Origin: Channa striata
Taxonomy: Eukaryota > Chordata > Actinopteri > Anabantiformes > Channidae
DNA: 64,000 nt
Direction of reading: 5' to 3'
Assembly: GCA_033026295.1 (NCBI GenBank)
Contig: JAUPFM010000123.1
Coordinates: forward strand, 1-64,000
Positions 46,326 through 60,109 of the stretch are shown here, in pieces. Position 1 is the first letter of the stretch. Every line of letters begins with the position of its first letter. A program made the position numbers and the translations under genes. A model generated the notes under the pieces. That model worked only from the letters and a program-made list of their open reading frames with translations. It was not told the origin of the DNA and ran no database searches.

Positions 46326-49300
46326 ACAGTAAATGCATGTAAGTCAAGCATCCTTTTATGCTCGCAATCGCCTTTTCTCAGCGAGAAAATGCTGTTTTAA
46401 AGCCAAGCTTGTACTAAACAATTTCTGCACCAAACTCAAATAAAACTGTGTCTGCCTTCTTATTTAGCCTAAATCCACTCAGCAGAACAGATAAACAAGA
46501 TTGTGGGATGTTTCCTTAAAAGACAGTAAATGCATGTAATTCAAGCATCCTTTTATGCTCGCAATCGCCTTTTCTCAGCGAGAAAATGCTGTTTTGAAGC
46601 CAAGCTTGTATTGAACAATTTCTGCACAAAACTCAAATAAAACTGTGTCTGCCTTCTTATTTAGCCTAAATCCACTCAGCAGAACATATATACAAGCTTG
46701 TGGGATGTTTCCTTAAAAGACAGTAAATGCATGTAATTCAAGCATCCTTTTATGCTCGCAATCGCCTTTTCTCAGCGAGAAAATGCTGTTTTGAAGCCAA
46801 GCTTGTATTGAACAATTTCTGCACAAAACTCAAATAAAACTGTGTCTGCCTTCTTTTTAGCCTAAATCCAATCAGGAGAGACTGAAAATAAGCTTGTGGC
46901 ATGTTTCCTTAAAAGACAGTAAATGCATGTAATTCAAGCATCCTTTTATGCTCGCAATCGCCTTTTCTCAGCGAGAAAATGCTGTTTTGAAGCCAAGCTT
47001 GTACTGAACAATTTCTGCACCAAACTCAAATAAAACTGTGTCTGCCTTCTTATTTAGCCTAAATCCACTCAGCAGAACATATAAACAAGCTTGTGGGATG
47101 TTTCCTTAAAAGACAGTAAATGCATGTAATTCAAGCATCCTTTTATGCTCGCAATCGCCTTTTCTCAGCGAGAAAATGCTGTTTTGAAGCCAAGCTTGTA
47201 TTTAACAATTTCTGCACAAAACTCAAATAAAACTGTGTCTGCCTTCTTATTTAGCCTAAATCCACTCAGCAGAACATATATACAAGCTTGTGGGATGTTT
47301 CCTTAAAAGACAGTAAATGCATGTAATTCAAGCATCCTTTTATGCTCGCAATCGCCTTTTCTCAGCGAGAAAATGCTGTTTTGAAGCCAAGCTTGTATTG
47401 AACAATTTCTGCACAAAACTCAAATAAAACTGTGTCTGCCTTCTTTTTAGCCTAAATCCAATCAGGAGAGACTGAAAATAAGCTTGTGGCATGTTTCCTT
47501 AAAAGACAGTAAATGCATGTAATTCAAGCATCCTTTTATGCTCGCAATCGCCTTTTCTCAGCGAGAAAATGCTGTTTTGAAGCCAAGCTTGTATTTAACA
47601 ATTTCTGCACAAAACTCAAATAAAACTGTGTCTGCCTTCTTATTTAGCCTAAATCCAATCAGGAGAGACTGAAAATAAGCTTGTGGCATGTTTCCTTAAA
47701 AGACAGTAAATGCATGTAATTCAAGCATCCTTTTATGCTCGCAATCGCTTTTTCTCAGCGAGAAAATGCTGTTTTGAAGCCAAGCTTGTACTGAACAATT
47801 TCTGCACCAAACTCAAATAAAACTGTGTCTGCCTTCTTATTTAGCCTCAATCCAATCAGGAGAGACTTAAAATAAGCTTGTGGCATATTTCCTTAAAAGA
47901 CAGTAAATGCATGTAAGTCAAGCATCCTTTTATGCTCGCAATCGCCTTTTCTCAGCGAGAAAATGCTGTTTGAAGCCAAGCTTGTACTAAACAATTTCTG
48001 CACCAAACTCAAATAAAACTGTGTCTGCCTTCTTATTTAGCCTAAATCCACTCAGCAGAACAGATAAACAAGATTGTGGATGTTTCCTTAAAAGACAGTA
48101 AATGCATGTAATTCAAGCATCCTTTTATGCTCGCAATCGCCTTTTCTCAGCGAGAAAATGCTGTTTTGAAGCCAAGCTTGTATTGAACAATTTCTGCACA
48201 AAACTCAAATAAAACTGTGTCTGCCTTCTTATTTAGCCTAAATCCACTCAGCAGAACATATATACAAGCTTGTGGGATGTTTCCTTAAAAGACAGTAAAT
48301 GCATGTAATTCAAGCATCCTTTTATGCTCGCAATCGCCTTTTCTCAGCGAGAAAATGCTGTTTTGAAGCCAAGCTTGTATTGAACAATTTCTGCACAAAA
48401 CTCAAATAAAACTGTGTCTGCCTTCTTTTTTAGCCTAAATCCAATCAGGAGAGACTGAAAATAAGCTTGTGGCATGTTTCCTTAAAAGACAGTAAATGCA
48501 TGTAATTCAAGCATCCTTTTATGCTCGCAATCGCCTTTTCTCAGCGAGAAAATGCTGTTTTGAAGCCAAGCTTGTACTGAACAATTTCTGCACCAAACTC
48601 AAATAAAACTGTGTCTGCCTTCTTATTTAGCCTAAATCCACTCAGCAGAACATATAAACAAGCTTGTGGGATGTTTCCTTAAAAGACAGTAAATGCATGT
48701 AATTCAAGCATCCTTTTATGCTCGCAATCGCCTTTTCTCAGCGAGAAAATGCTGTTTTGAAGCCAAGCTTGTATTTAACAATTTCTGCACAAAACTCAAA
48801 TAAAACTGTGTCTGCCTTCTTATTTAGCCTAAATCCACTCAGCAGAACATATATACAAGCTTGTGGATGTTTCCTTAAAAGACAGTAAATGCATGTAATT
48901 CAAGCATCCTTTTATGCTCGCAATCGCCTTTTCTCAGCGAGAAAATGCTGTTTTGAAGCCAAGCTTGTATTGAACAATTTCTGCACAAAACTCAAATAAA
49001 ACTGTGTCTGCCTTCTTTTTAGCCTAAATCCAATCAGGAGAGACTGAAAATAAGCTTGTGGCATGTTTCCTTAAAAGACAGTAAATGCATGTAATTCAAG
49101 CATCCTTTTATGCTCGCAATCGCCTTTTCTCAGCGAGAAAATGCTGTTTTGAAGCCAAGCTTGTATTTAACAATTTCTGCACAAAACTCAAATAAAACTG
49201 TGTCTGCCTTCTTATTTAGCCTAAATCCAATCAGGAGAGACTGAAAATAAGCTTGTGGCATGTTTCCTTAAAAGACAGTAAATGCATGTAATTCAAGCAT

Positions 49301-49471
49301 CCTTTTATGCTCGCAATCGCTTTTTCTCAGCGAGAAAATGCTGTTTTGAAGCCAAGCTTGTACTGAACAATTTCTGCACCAAACTCAAATAAAACTGTGT
49401 CTGCCTTCTTATTTAGCCTCAATCCAATCAGGAGAGACTTAAAATAAGCTTGTGGCATATTTCCTTAAAAG
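46326..49471 (+). repeat. Tandem 8-monomer higher-order repeat (two units)
   Basis: Units at 46326-47899 (1574 bp) and 47900-49471 (1572 bp) share CAGATAAACAAGATTGTGG in monomer 1 and shortened CTTCTTTTTAGCC blocks near 46852, 47442, 48425 (here a 6-T substitution form) and 49015. The 8-mer looks like the 5-mer expanded by an internal 3-monomer (about 590 bp) duplication, because the CTTCTTTTTAGCC marker repeats at about 590 bp inside each unit. Confidence 0.85.
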
Positions 49472-51440
49472 ACAGTAAATGCATGTAAGTCAAGCATCCT
49501 TTTATGCTCGCAATCGCCTTTTCTCAGCGAGAAAATGCTGTTTTGAAGCCAAGCTTGTACTGAACAATTTCTGCACCAAACTCAAATAAAACTGTGTCTG
49601 CCTTCTTATTTAGCCTAAATCCACTCAGCAGAACATATAAACAAGCTTGTGGGATGTTTCCTTAAAAGACAGTAAATGCATGTAATTCAAGCATCCTTTT
49701 ATGCTCGCAATCGCCTTTTCTCAGCGAGAAAATGCTGTTTTGAAGCCAAGCTTGTATTTAACAATTTCTGCACAAAACTCAAATAAAACTGTGTCTGCCT
49801 TCTTATTTAGCCTAAATCCACTCAGCAGAACATATATACAAGCTTGTGGGATGTTTCCTTAAAAGACAGTAAATGCATGTAATTCAAGCATCCTTTTATG
49901 CTCGCAATCGCCTTTTCTCAGCGAGAAAATGCTGTTTTGAAGCCAAGCTTGTATTGAACAATTTCTGCACAAAACTCAAATAAAACTGTGTCTGCCTTCT
50001 TATTTAGCCTAAATCCAATCAGGAGAGACTGAAAATAAGCTTGTGGCATGTTTCCTTAAAAGACAGTAAATGCATGTAATTCAAGCATCCTTTTATGCTC
50101 ATAATCGCCTTTTCTCAGCGAGAAAATGCTGTTTTGAAGCCAAGCTTGTATTGAACAATTTCTGCACAAAACTCAAATAAAACTGTGTCTGCCTTCTTAT
50201 TTAGCCTAAATCCAATCAGGAGAGACTGAAAATAAGCTTGTGGCATGTTTCCTTAAAAGACAGTAAATGCATGTAATTCAAGCATCCTTTTATGCTCGCA
50301 ATCGCTTTTTCTCAGCGAGAAAATGCTGTTTTAAGCCAAGCTTGTACTGAACAATTTCTGCACCAAACTCAAATAAAACTGTGTCTGCCTTCTTATTTAG
50401 CCTCAATCCAATCAGGAGAGACTTAAAATAAGCTTGTGGCATATTTCCTTAAAAGACAGTAAATGCATGTAAGTCAAGCATCCTTTTATGCTCGCAATCG
50501 CCTTTTCTCAGCGAGAAAATGCTGTTTTGAAGCCAAGCTTGTACTAAACAATTTCTGCACCAAACTCAAATAAAACTGTGTCTGCCTTCTTATTTAGCCT
50601 AAATCCACTCAGCAGAACAGATAAACAAGCTTGTGGGATGTTTCCTTAAAAGACAGTAAATGCATGTAATTCAAGCATCCTTTTATGCTCGCAATCGCCT
50701 TTTCTCAGCGAGAAAATGCTGTTTTAAAGCCAAGCTTGTATTGAACAATTTCTGCACAAAACTCAAATAAAACTGTGTCTGCCTTCTTATTTAGCCTAAA
50801 TCCAATCAGGAGAGACTGAAAATAAGCTTGTGGCATGTTTCCTTAAAAGACAGTAAATGCATGTAATTCAAGCATCCTTTTATGCTCGCAATCGCCTTTC
50901 CTCAGCGAGAAAATGCTGTTTTGAAGCCAAGCTTGTATTTAACAATTTCTGCACAAAACTCAAATAAAACTGTGTCTGCCTTCTTATTTAGCCTAAATCC
51001 AATCAGGAGAGACTGAAAATAAGCTTGTGGCATGTTTCCTTAAAAGACAGTAAATGCATGTAATTCAAGCATCCTTTTATGCTCGCAATCGCCTTTTCTC
51101 AGCGAGAAAATGCTGTTTTAAAGCCAAGCTTGTATTTAACAATTTCTGCACAAAACTCAAATAAAACTGTGTCTGCCTTCTTATTTAGCCTAAATCCAAT
51201 CAGGAGAGACTGAAAATAAGCTTGTGGCATGTTTCCTTAAAAGACAGTAAATGCATGTAATTCAAGCATCCTTTTATGCTCGCAATCGCTTTTTCTCAGC
51301 GAGAAAATGCTGTTTTGAAGCCAAGCTTGTACTGAACAATTTCTGCACCAAACTCAAATAAAACTGTGTCTGCCTTCTTATTTAGCCTCAATCCAATCAG
51401 GAGAGACTTAAAATAAGCTTGTGGCATATTTCCTTAAAAG
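49472..51440 (+). repeat. Two consecutive 5-monomer higher-order units
   Basis: Units start at ACAGTAAATGCATGTAAGTC, 49472 and 50456, with periods of 984 and 985 bp. The second has the GTACTAAAC/CAGATAAAC first monomer; the first has GTACTGAAC/CATATAAAC instead. The alternation of these two forms is also seen at 55569 against 56553. Confidence 0.85.
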
Positions 51441-51849
51441 ACAGTAAATGCATGTAAGTCAAGCATCCTTTTATGCTCGCAATCGCCTTTTCTCAGCGAG
51501 AAAATGCTGTTTTGAAGCCAAGCTTGTACTAAACAATTTCTGCACCAAACTCAAATAAAACTGTGTCTGCCTTCTTATTTAGCCTAAATCCACTCAGCAG
51601 AACAGATAAACAAGCTTGTGGATGTTTCCTTAAAAGACAGTAAATGCATGTAATTCAAGCATCCTTTTATGCTCATAATCGCCTTTTCTCAGCGAGAAAA
51701 TGCTGTTTTGAAGCCAAGCTTGTATTGAACAATTTCTGCACAAAACTCAAATAAAACTGTGTCTGCCTTCTTATTTAGCCTAAATCCAATCAGGAGAGAC
51801 TGAAAATAAGCTTGTGGCATGTTTCCTTAAAAGACAGTAAATGCATGTA

Positions 51850-54800
51850 ATTCAAGCATCCTTTTATGCTCATGCAATCGCCTTTTCTCAGCGAGAAAAT
51901 GCTGTTTTGAAGCCAAGCTTGTATTTAACAATTTCTGCACAAAACTCAAATAAAACTGTGTCTGCCTTCTTATTTAGCCTAAATCCACTCAGCAGAACAT
52001 ATATACAAGCTTGTGGGATGTTTCCTTAAAAGACAGTAAATGCATGTAATTCAAGCATCCTTTTATGCTCGCAATCGCCTTTTCTCAGCGAGAAAATGCT
52101 GTTTTGAAGCCAAGCTTGTATTGAACAATTTCTGCACAAAACTCAAATAAAACTGTGTCTGCCTTCTTATTTAGCCTAAATCCACTCAGGAGAGACTGAA
52201 AATAAGCTTGTGGCATGTTTCCTTAAAAGACAGTAAATGCATGTAATTCAAGCATCCTTTTATGCTCGCAATCGCCTTTTCTCAGCGAGAAAATGCTGTT
52301 TTGAAGCCAAGCTTGTATTGAACAATTTCTGCACAAAACTCAAATAAAACTGTGTCTGCCTTCTTATTTAGCCTAAATCCAATCAGGAGAGACTGAAAAT
52401 AAGCTTGTGGCATGTTTCCTTAAAAGACAGTAAATGCATGTAATTCAAGCATCCTTTTATGCTCGCAATCGCCTTTCCTCAGCGAGAAAATGCTGTTTTG
52501 AAGCCAAGCTTGTATTTAACAATTTCTGCACAAAACTCAAATAAAACTGTGTCTGCCTTCTTATTTAGCCTAAATCCACTCAGCAGAACATATATACAAG
52601 CTTGTGGATGTTTCCTTAAAAGACAGTAAATGCATGTAATTCAAGCATCCTTTTATGCTCGCAATCGCCTTTTCTCAGCGAGAAAATGCTGTTTTGAAGC
52701 CAAGCTTGTATTGAACAATTTCTGCACAAAACTCAAATAAAACTGTGTCTGCCTTCTTTTTAGCCTAAACCAATCAGGAGAGACTGAAAATAAGCTTGTG
52801 GCATGTTTCCTTAAAAGACAGTAAATGCATGTAATTCAAGCATCCTTTTATGCTCTTAATCGCCTTTTCTCAGCGAGAAAATGCTGTTTTAAGCCAAGCT
52901 TGTATTTAACAATTTCTGCACAAAACTCAAATAAAACTGTGTCTGCCTTCTTATTTAGCCTAAATCCACTCAGCAGAACATATATACAAGCTTGTGGGAT
53001 GTTTCCTTAAAAGACAGTAAATGCATGTAATTCAAGCATCCTTTTATGCTCGCAATCGCCTTTTCTCAGCGAGAAAATGCTGTTTTGAATCAAGCTTGTA
53101 TTGAACAATTTCTGCACAAAACTCAAATAAAACTGTGTCTGCCTTCTTATTTAGCCTAAATCCAATCAGGAGAGACTGAAAATAAGCTTGTGGCATGTTT
53201 CCTTAAAAGACAGTAAATGCATGTAATTCAAGCATCCTTTCATGCTCGCAATCGCTTTTTCTCAGCGAGAAAATGCTGTTTTGAAGCCAAGCTTGTACTG
53301 AACAATTTCTGCACCAAACTCAAATAAAACTGTGTCTGCCTTCTTATTTAGCCTAAATCCAATCAGGAGAGACTTAAAATAAGCTTGTGGCATATTTCCT
53401 TAAAAGACAGTAAATGCATGTAATTCAAGCAACCTTTTATGCTCGCAATCGCTTTTTCTCAGCGAGAAAATGCTGTTTTGAAGGCAAGCTTGTATTGAAC
53501 AATTTCTGCACCAAACTCAAATAAAACAATGTCTGCCTTCTTATTTAGCCTAAATCCACTCAGCAGAACATATACACAAGCTTGTGGGATGTTTCCTTAA
53601 AAGACAGAAAATGCTTGTAATTCAAGCATCCTTTTATGCTCGCAATCGCCTTTTCTCAGTGAGAAAATGCTGTTTTGAAGCCAAGCTTGTATATAACAAT
53701 TTCTGCACCAAACTCAAATAAAACTGTGTCTGCCTTCTTATTTAGCCTAAATCCACTCAGCAGAACATATATACAAGCTTGTGGGATGTTTCCTTAAAAG
53801 ACAGTAAATGCTTGTAATTCAAGCATCCTTTATGCTCGCAATCGCCTTTTCTCAGCGAGAAAATGCTGTTTTGAAGCCAAGCTTGTATTGAACAATTTCT
53901 GCACAAAACTCAAATAAAACTGTGTCTGCCTTCTTATTTAGCCTAAATCAACTCAGCAGAACATATAAACAAGCTTGTGGGATGTTTCCTTAAAAGACAG
54001 TAAATGCATGTAATTCAAGCATCCTTTTATGCTCAATCGCCTTTTCTCAGCGAGAAACTGCTGTTTTGAAGCCAAGCTTGTATTTAACAATTTCTGCACA
54101 AAACTCAAATAAAACTGTGTCTGCCTTCTTATTTAGCCTAAATCCACTCAGCAGAACATATATACAAGCTTGTGGGATGTTTCCTTAAAAGACAGTAAAT
54201 GCATGTAATTCAAGCATCCTTTTATGCTCGCAATCGCCTTTTCTCAGCGAGAAAATGCTGTTTTGAAGCCAAGCTTGTATTGAACAATTTCTGCACAAAA
54301 CTCAAATAAAACTGTGTCTGCCTTCTTATTTAGCCTAAATCCACTCAGGAGAGACTGAAAATAAGCTTGTGGGATGTTTCCTTAAAAGACAGTAAATGCA
54401 TGTAATTCAAGCATCTTTTATGCTCATAATCGCCTTTTCTCAGCGAGAAAATGCTGTTTTGAAGCCAAGCTTGTACTGAACAATTTCTGCACCAAACTCA
54501 AATAAAACTGTGTCTGCCTTCTTATTTAGCCTAAATCCACTCAGCAGAACATATAAACAAGCTTGTGGGATGTTTCCTTAAAAGACAGTAAATGCATGTA
54601 ATTCAAGCATCCTTTTATGCTCGCAATCGCCTTTTCTCAGCGAGAAAATGCTGTTTTGAAGCCAAGCTTGTATTGAACAATTTCTGCACAAAACTCAAAT
54701 AAAACTGTGTCTGCCTTCTTATTTAGCCTAAATCCACTCAGCAGAACATATATACAAGCTTGTGGGATGTTTCCTTAAAAGAGAGTAAATGCATGTAATT

Positions 54801-55060
54801 CAAGCATCCTTTTATGCTCGCAATCGCCTTTTCTCAGCGAGAAAATGCTGTTTTGAAGCCAAGCCTGTATTGAACAATTTCTGCACAAAACTCAAATAAA
54901 ACAATGTCTGCCTTCTTATTTAGCCTAAATCCACTCAGCAGAACATATACACAAGCTTGTGGGATGTTTCCTTAAAAGACAGAAAATGCTTGTAATTCAA
55001 GCATCCTTTTATGCTCGCAATCGCCTTTTCTCAGTGAGAAAATGCTGTTTTGAAGCCAAG
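51850..55060 (+). repeat. Segmental duplication, copy 1 (pairs with about 60.1-63.3 kb)
   Basis: Markers in order: CCTTTCCTCAG, CTTCTTTTTAGCC, TTTTGAATCAAGC (53081-based), CATCCTTTCATGC, AAGCAACC, AAGGCAAGC, ACAGAAAATGCTTG (53604), TCAGTGAGAAA, GAGAAACTGC (near 54052), AAAAGAGAGTAAATG (54781-based), AAGCCTGTAT (54861). All recur downstream at offsets of 8263-8267 bp, 42 monomers. Homology ends near 55060, inside a monomer, where GTACTGAAC replaces GTATATAAC; that is an exchange breakpoint. Confidence 0.9.
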
Positions 55061-55568
55061 CTTGTACTGAACAATTTCTGCACCAAACTCAAATAAAACT
55101 GTGTCTGCCTTCTTATTTAGCCTAAATCCAATCAGGAGAGACTGAAAATAAGCTTGTGGCATGTTTCCTTAAAAGACAGTAAATGCATGTAATTCAAGCA
55201 TCCTTTTATGCTCGCAATCGCCTTTTCTCAGCGAGAAAATGCTGTTTTGAAGCCAAGCTTGTATTGAACAATTTCTGCACAAAACTCAAATAAAACTGTG
55301 TCTGCCTTCTTATTTAGCCTAAATCCACTCAGGAGAGACTGAAAATAAGCTTGTGGCATGTTTCCTTAAAAGACAGTAAATGCATGTAATTCAAGCATCC
55401 TTTTATGCTCGCAATCGCTTTTCTCAGCGAGAAAATGCTGTTTTGAAGCCAAGCTTGTACTGAACAATTTCTGCACCAAACTCAAATAAAACTGTGTCTG
55501 CCTTCTTATTTAGCCTCAATCCAATCAGGAGAGACTTAAAATAAGCTTGTGGCATATTTCCTTAAAAG

Positions 55569-58500
55569 ACAGTAAATGCATGTAAGTCAAGCATCCTTTT
55601 ATGCTCATAATCGCCTTTTCTCAGCGAGAAAATGCTGTTTTGAAGCCAAGCTTGTACTGAACAATTTCTGCACCAAACTCAAATAAAACTGTGTCTGCCT
55701 TCTTATTTAGCCTAAATCCACTCAGCAGAACATATAAACAAGCTTGTGGGATGTTTCCTTAAAAGACAGTAAATGCATGTAATTCAAGCATCCTTTTATG
55801 CTCGCAATCGCCTTTTCTCAGCGAGAAAATGCTGTTTTGAAGCCAAGCTTGTATTTAACAATTTCTGCACAAAACTCAAATAAAACTGTGTCTGCCTTCT
55901 TATTTAGCCTAAATCCACTCAGCAGAACATATATACAAGCTTGTGGGATGTTTCCTTAAAAGACAGTAAATGCATGTAATTCAAGCATCCTTTTATGCTC
56001 GCAATCGCCTTTTCTCAGCGAGAAAATGCTGTTTTGAAGCCAAGCTTGTATTGAACAATTTCTGCACAAAACTCAAATAAAACTGTGTCTGCCTTCTTAT
56101 TTAGCCTAAATCCAATCAGGAGAGACTGAAAATAAGCTTGTGGCATGTTTCCTTAAAAGACAGTAAATGCATGTAATTCAAGCATCCTTTTATGCTCGCA
56201 ATCGCCTTTTCTCAGCGAGAAAATGCTGTTTTAAGCCAAGCTTGTATTTAACAATTTCTGCACAAAACTCAAATAAAACTGTGTCTGCCTTCTTATTTAG
56301 CCTAAATCCAATCAGGAGAGACTGAAAATAAGCTTGTGGCATGTTTCCTTAAAAGACAGTAAATGCATGTAATTCAAGCATCCTTTTATGCTCGCAATCG
56401 CTTTTTCTCAGCGAGAAAATGCTGTTTTGAAGCCAAGCTTGTACTGAACAATTTCTGCACCAAACTCAAATAAAACTGTGTCTGCCTTCTTATTTAGCCT
56501 CAATCCAATCAGGAGAGACTTAAAATAAGCTTGTGGCATATTTCCTTAAAAGACAGTAAATGCATGTAAGTCAAGCATCCTTTTATGCTCAAAATCGCCT
56601 TTTCTCAGCGAGAAAATGCTGTTTTGAAGCCAAGCTTGTACTAAACAATTTCTGCACCAAACTCAAATAAAACTGTGTCTGCCTTCTTATTTAGCCTAAA
56701 TCCACTCAGCAGAACAGATAAACAAGCTTGTGGGATGTTTCCTTAAAAGACAGTAAATGCATGTAATTCAAGCATCCTTTTATGCTCGCAATCGCCTTTT
56801 CTCAGCGAGAAAATGCTGTTTTGAAGCCAAGCTTGTATTGAACAATTTCTGCACAAAACTCAAATAAAACTGTGTCTGCCTTCTTATTTAGCCTAAATCC
56901 AATCAGGAGAGACTGAAAATAAGCTTGTGGCATGTTTCCTTAAAAGACAGTAAATGCATGTAATTCAAGCATCCTTTTATGCTCGCAATCGCCTTTCCTC
57001 AGCGAGAAAATGCTGTTTTGAAGCCAAGCTTGTATTTAACAATTTCTGCACAAAACTCAAATAAAACTGTGTCTGCCTTCTTATTTAGCCTAAATCCAAT
57101 CAGGAGAGACTGAAAATAAGCTTGTGGCATGTTTCCTTAAAAGACAGTAAATGCATGTAATTCAAGCATCCTTTTATGCTCGCAATCGCCTTTTCTCAGC
57201 GAGAAAATGCTGTTTTGAAGCCAAGCTTGTATTTAACAATTTCTGCACAAAACTCAAATAAAACTGTGTCTGCCTTCTTATTTAGCCTAAATCCAATCAG
57301 GAGAGACTGAAAATAAGCTTGTGGCATGTTTCCTTAAAAGACAGTAAATGCATGTAATTCAAGCATCCTTTTATGTCTCATAATCGCTTTTTCTCAGCGA
57401 GAAAATGCTGTTTTGAAGCCAAGCTTGTACTGAACAATTTCTGCACCAAACTCAAATAAAACTGTGTCTGCCTTCTTATTTAGCCTCAATCCAATCAGGA
57501 GAGACTTAAAATAAGCTTGTGGCATATTTCCTTAAAAGACAGTAAATGCATGTAAGTCAAGCATCCTTTTATGCTCGCATAATCGCCTTTTCTCAGCGAG
57601 AAAATGCTGTTTTGAAGCCAAGCTTGTACTAAACAATTTCTGCACCAAACTCAAATAAAACTGTGTCTGCCTTCTTATTTAGCCTAAATCCACTCAGCAG
57701 AACAGATAAACAAGCTTGTGGGATGTTTCCTTAAAAGACAGTAAATGCATGTAATTCAAGCATCCTTTTATGCTCGCAATCGCCTTTTCTCAGCGAGAAA
57801 ATGCTGTTTTGAAGCCAAGCTTGTATTGAACAATTTCTGCACAAAACTCAAATAAAACTGTGTCTGCCTTCTTATTTAGCCTAAATCCAATCAGGAGAGA
57901 CTGAAAATAAGCTTGTGGCATGTTTCCTTAAAAGACAGTAAATGCATGTAATTCAAGCATCCTTTTATGCTCGCAATCGCCTTTCCTCAGCGAGAAAATG
58001 CTGTTTTGAAGCCAAGCTTGTATTTAACAATTTCTGCACAAAACTCAAATAAAACTGTGTCTGCCTTCTTATTTAGCCTAAATCCACTCAGCAGAACATA
58101 TATACAAGCTTGTGGGATGTTTCCTTAAAAGACAGTAAATGCATGTAATTCAAGCATCCTTTTATGCTCATAATCGCCTTTTCTCAGCGAGAAAATGCTG
58201 TTTTGAAGCCAAGCTTGTATTGAACAATTTCTGCACAAAACTCAAATAAAACTGTGTCTGCCTTCTTTTTTAGCCTAAATCCAATCAGGAGAGACTGAAA
58301 ATAAGCTTGTGGCATGTTTCCTTAAAAGACAGTAAATGCATGTAATTCAAGCATCCTTTTATGCTGCAATCGCCTTTTCTCAGCGAGAAAATGCTGTTTT
58401 GAAGCCAAGCTTGTATTTAACAATTTCTGCACAAAACTCAAATAAAACTGTGTCTGCCTTCTTATTTAGCCTCAATCCAATCAGGAGAGACTTAAAATAA

Positions 58501-59508
58501 GCTTGTGGCATATTTCCTTAAAAGACAGTAAATGCATGTAAGTCAAGCATCCTTTTATGCTCGTAATCGCCTTTTCTCAGCGAGAAAATGCTGTTTTGAA
58601 GCCAAGCTTGTACTGAACAATTTCTGCACCAAACTCAAATAAAACTGTGTCTGCCTTCTTATTTAGCCTAAATCCACTCAGCAGAACATATAAACAAGCT
58701 TGTGGGATGTTTCCTTAAAAGACAGTAAATGCATGTAATTCAAGCATCCTTTTATGCTCATAATCGCCTTTTCTCAGCGAGAAAATGCTGTTTTGAAGCC
58801 AAGCTTGTATTTAACAATTTCTGCACAAAACTCAAATAAAACTGTGTCTGCCTTCTTATTTAGCCTAAATCCACTCAGCAGAACATATATACAAGCTTGT
58901 GGGATGTTTCCTTAAAAGACAGTAAATGCATGTAATTCAAGCATCCTTTTATGCTCATAATCGCCTTTTCTCAGCGAGAAAATGCTGTTTTGAAGCCAAG
59001 CTTGTATTGAACAATTTCTGCACAAAACTCAAATAAAACTGTGTCTGCCTTCTTATTTAGCCTAAATCCAATCAGGAGAGACTGAAAATAAGCTTGTGGC
59101 ATGTTTCCTTAAAAGACAGTAAATGCATGTAATTCAAGCATCCTTTTATGCTCATAATCGCCTTTTCTCAGCGAGAAAATGCTGTTTTGAAGCCAAGCTT
59201 GTATTTAACAATTTCTGCACAAAACTCAAATAAAACTGTGTCTGCCTTCTTATTTAGCCTAAATCCAATCAGGAGAGACTGAAAATAAGCTTGTGGCATG
59301 TTTCCTTAAAAGACAGTAAATGCATGTAATTCAAGCATCCTTTTATGCTTTAATCGCCTTTCCTCAGCGAGAAAATGCTGTTTTGAAGCCAAGCTTGTAC
59401 TGAACAATTTCTGCACCAAACTCAAATAAAACTGTGTCTGCCTTCTTATTTAGCCTCAATCCAATCAGGAGAGACTTAAAATAAGCTTGTGGCATATTTC
59501 CTTAAAAG
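55569..59508 (+). repeat. Four consecutive 5-monomer higher-order units
   Basis: Unit starts at 55569, 56553, 57539 and 58525, with the next marker at 59509, give periods of 984, 986, 986 and 984 bp. Each unit closes with CCTCAATCCAATCAGG, GACTTAAAATAAGC, GGCATATTTCC and opens with TGTAAGTCAAGC. Internal monomers vary between units at the type A/B block and at CTTCTTTTTTAGCC. This is the most regular higher-order stretch of the window. Confidence 0.9.
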
Positions 59509-60109
59509 ACAGTAAATGCATGTAAGTCAAGCATCCTTTTATGCTCGCAATCGCCTTTTCTCAGCGAGAAAATGCTGTTTTGAAGCCAAGCTTGTACTAA
59601 ACAATTTCTGCACCAAACTCAAATAAAACTGTGTCTGCCTTCTTATTTAGCCTAAATCCACTCAGCAGAACAGATAAACAAGCTTGTGGGATGTTTCCTT
59701 AAAAGACAGTAAATGCATGTAATTCAAGCATCCTTTTATGCTGCAATCGCCTTTTCTCAGCGAGAAAATGCTGTTTTGAAGCCAAGCTTGTATTGAACAA
59801 TTTCTGCACAAAACTCAAATAAAACTGTGTCTGCCTTCTTATTTAGCCTAAATCCAATCAGGAGAGACTGAAAATAAGCTTGTGGCATGTTTCCTTAAAA
59901 GACAGTAAATGCATGTAATTCAAGCATCCTTTTATGCTCATAATCGCCTTTCCTCAGCGAGAAAATGCTGTTTTGAAGCCAAGCTTGTATTTAACAATTT
60001 CTGCACAAAACTCAAATAAAACTGTGTCTGCCTTCTTATTTAGCCTAAATCCACTCAGCAGAACATATATACAAGCTTGTGGGATGTTTCCTTAAAAGAC
60101 AGTAAATGC

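Noticed and set aside
52825..53010. 61-88 codon frames within the satellite (both strands)
   Set aside because: Each is about one monomer long, starts at the ATGCATG of the monomer, recurs wherever indels or substitutions remove a stop, and varies freely between copies. These are chance frames in a tandem repeat.
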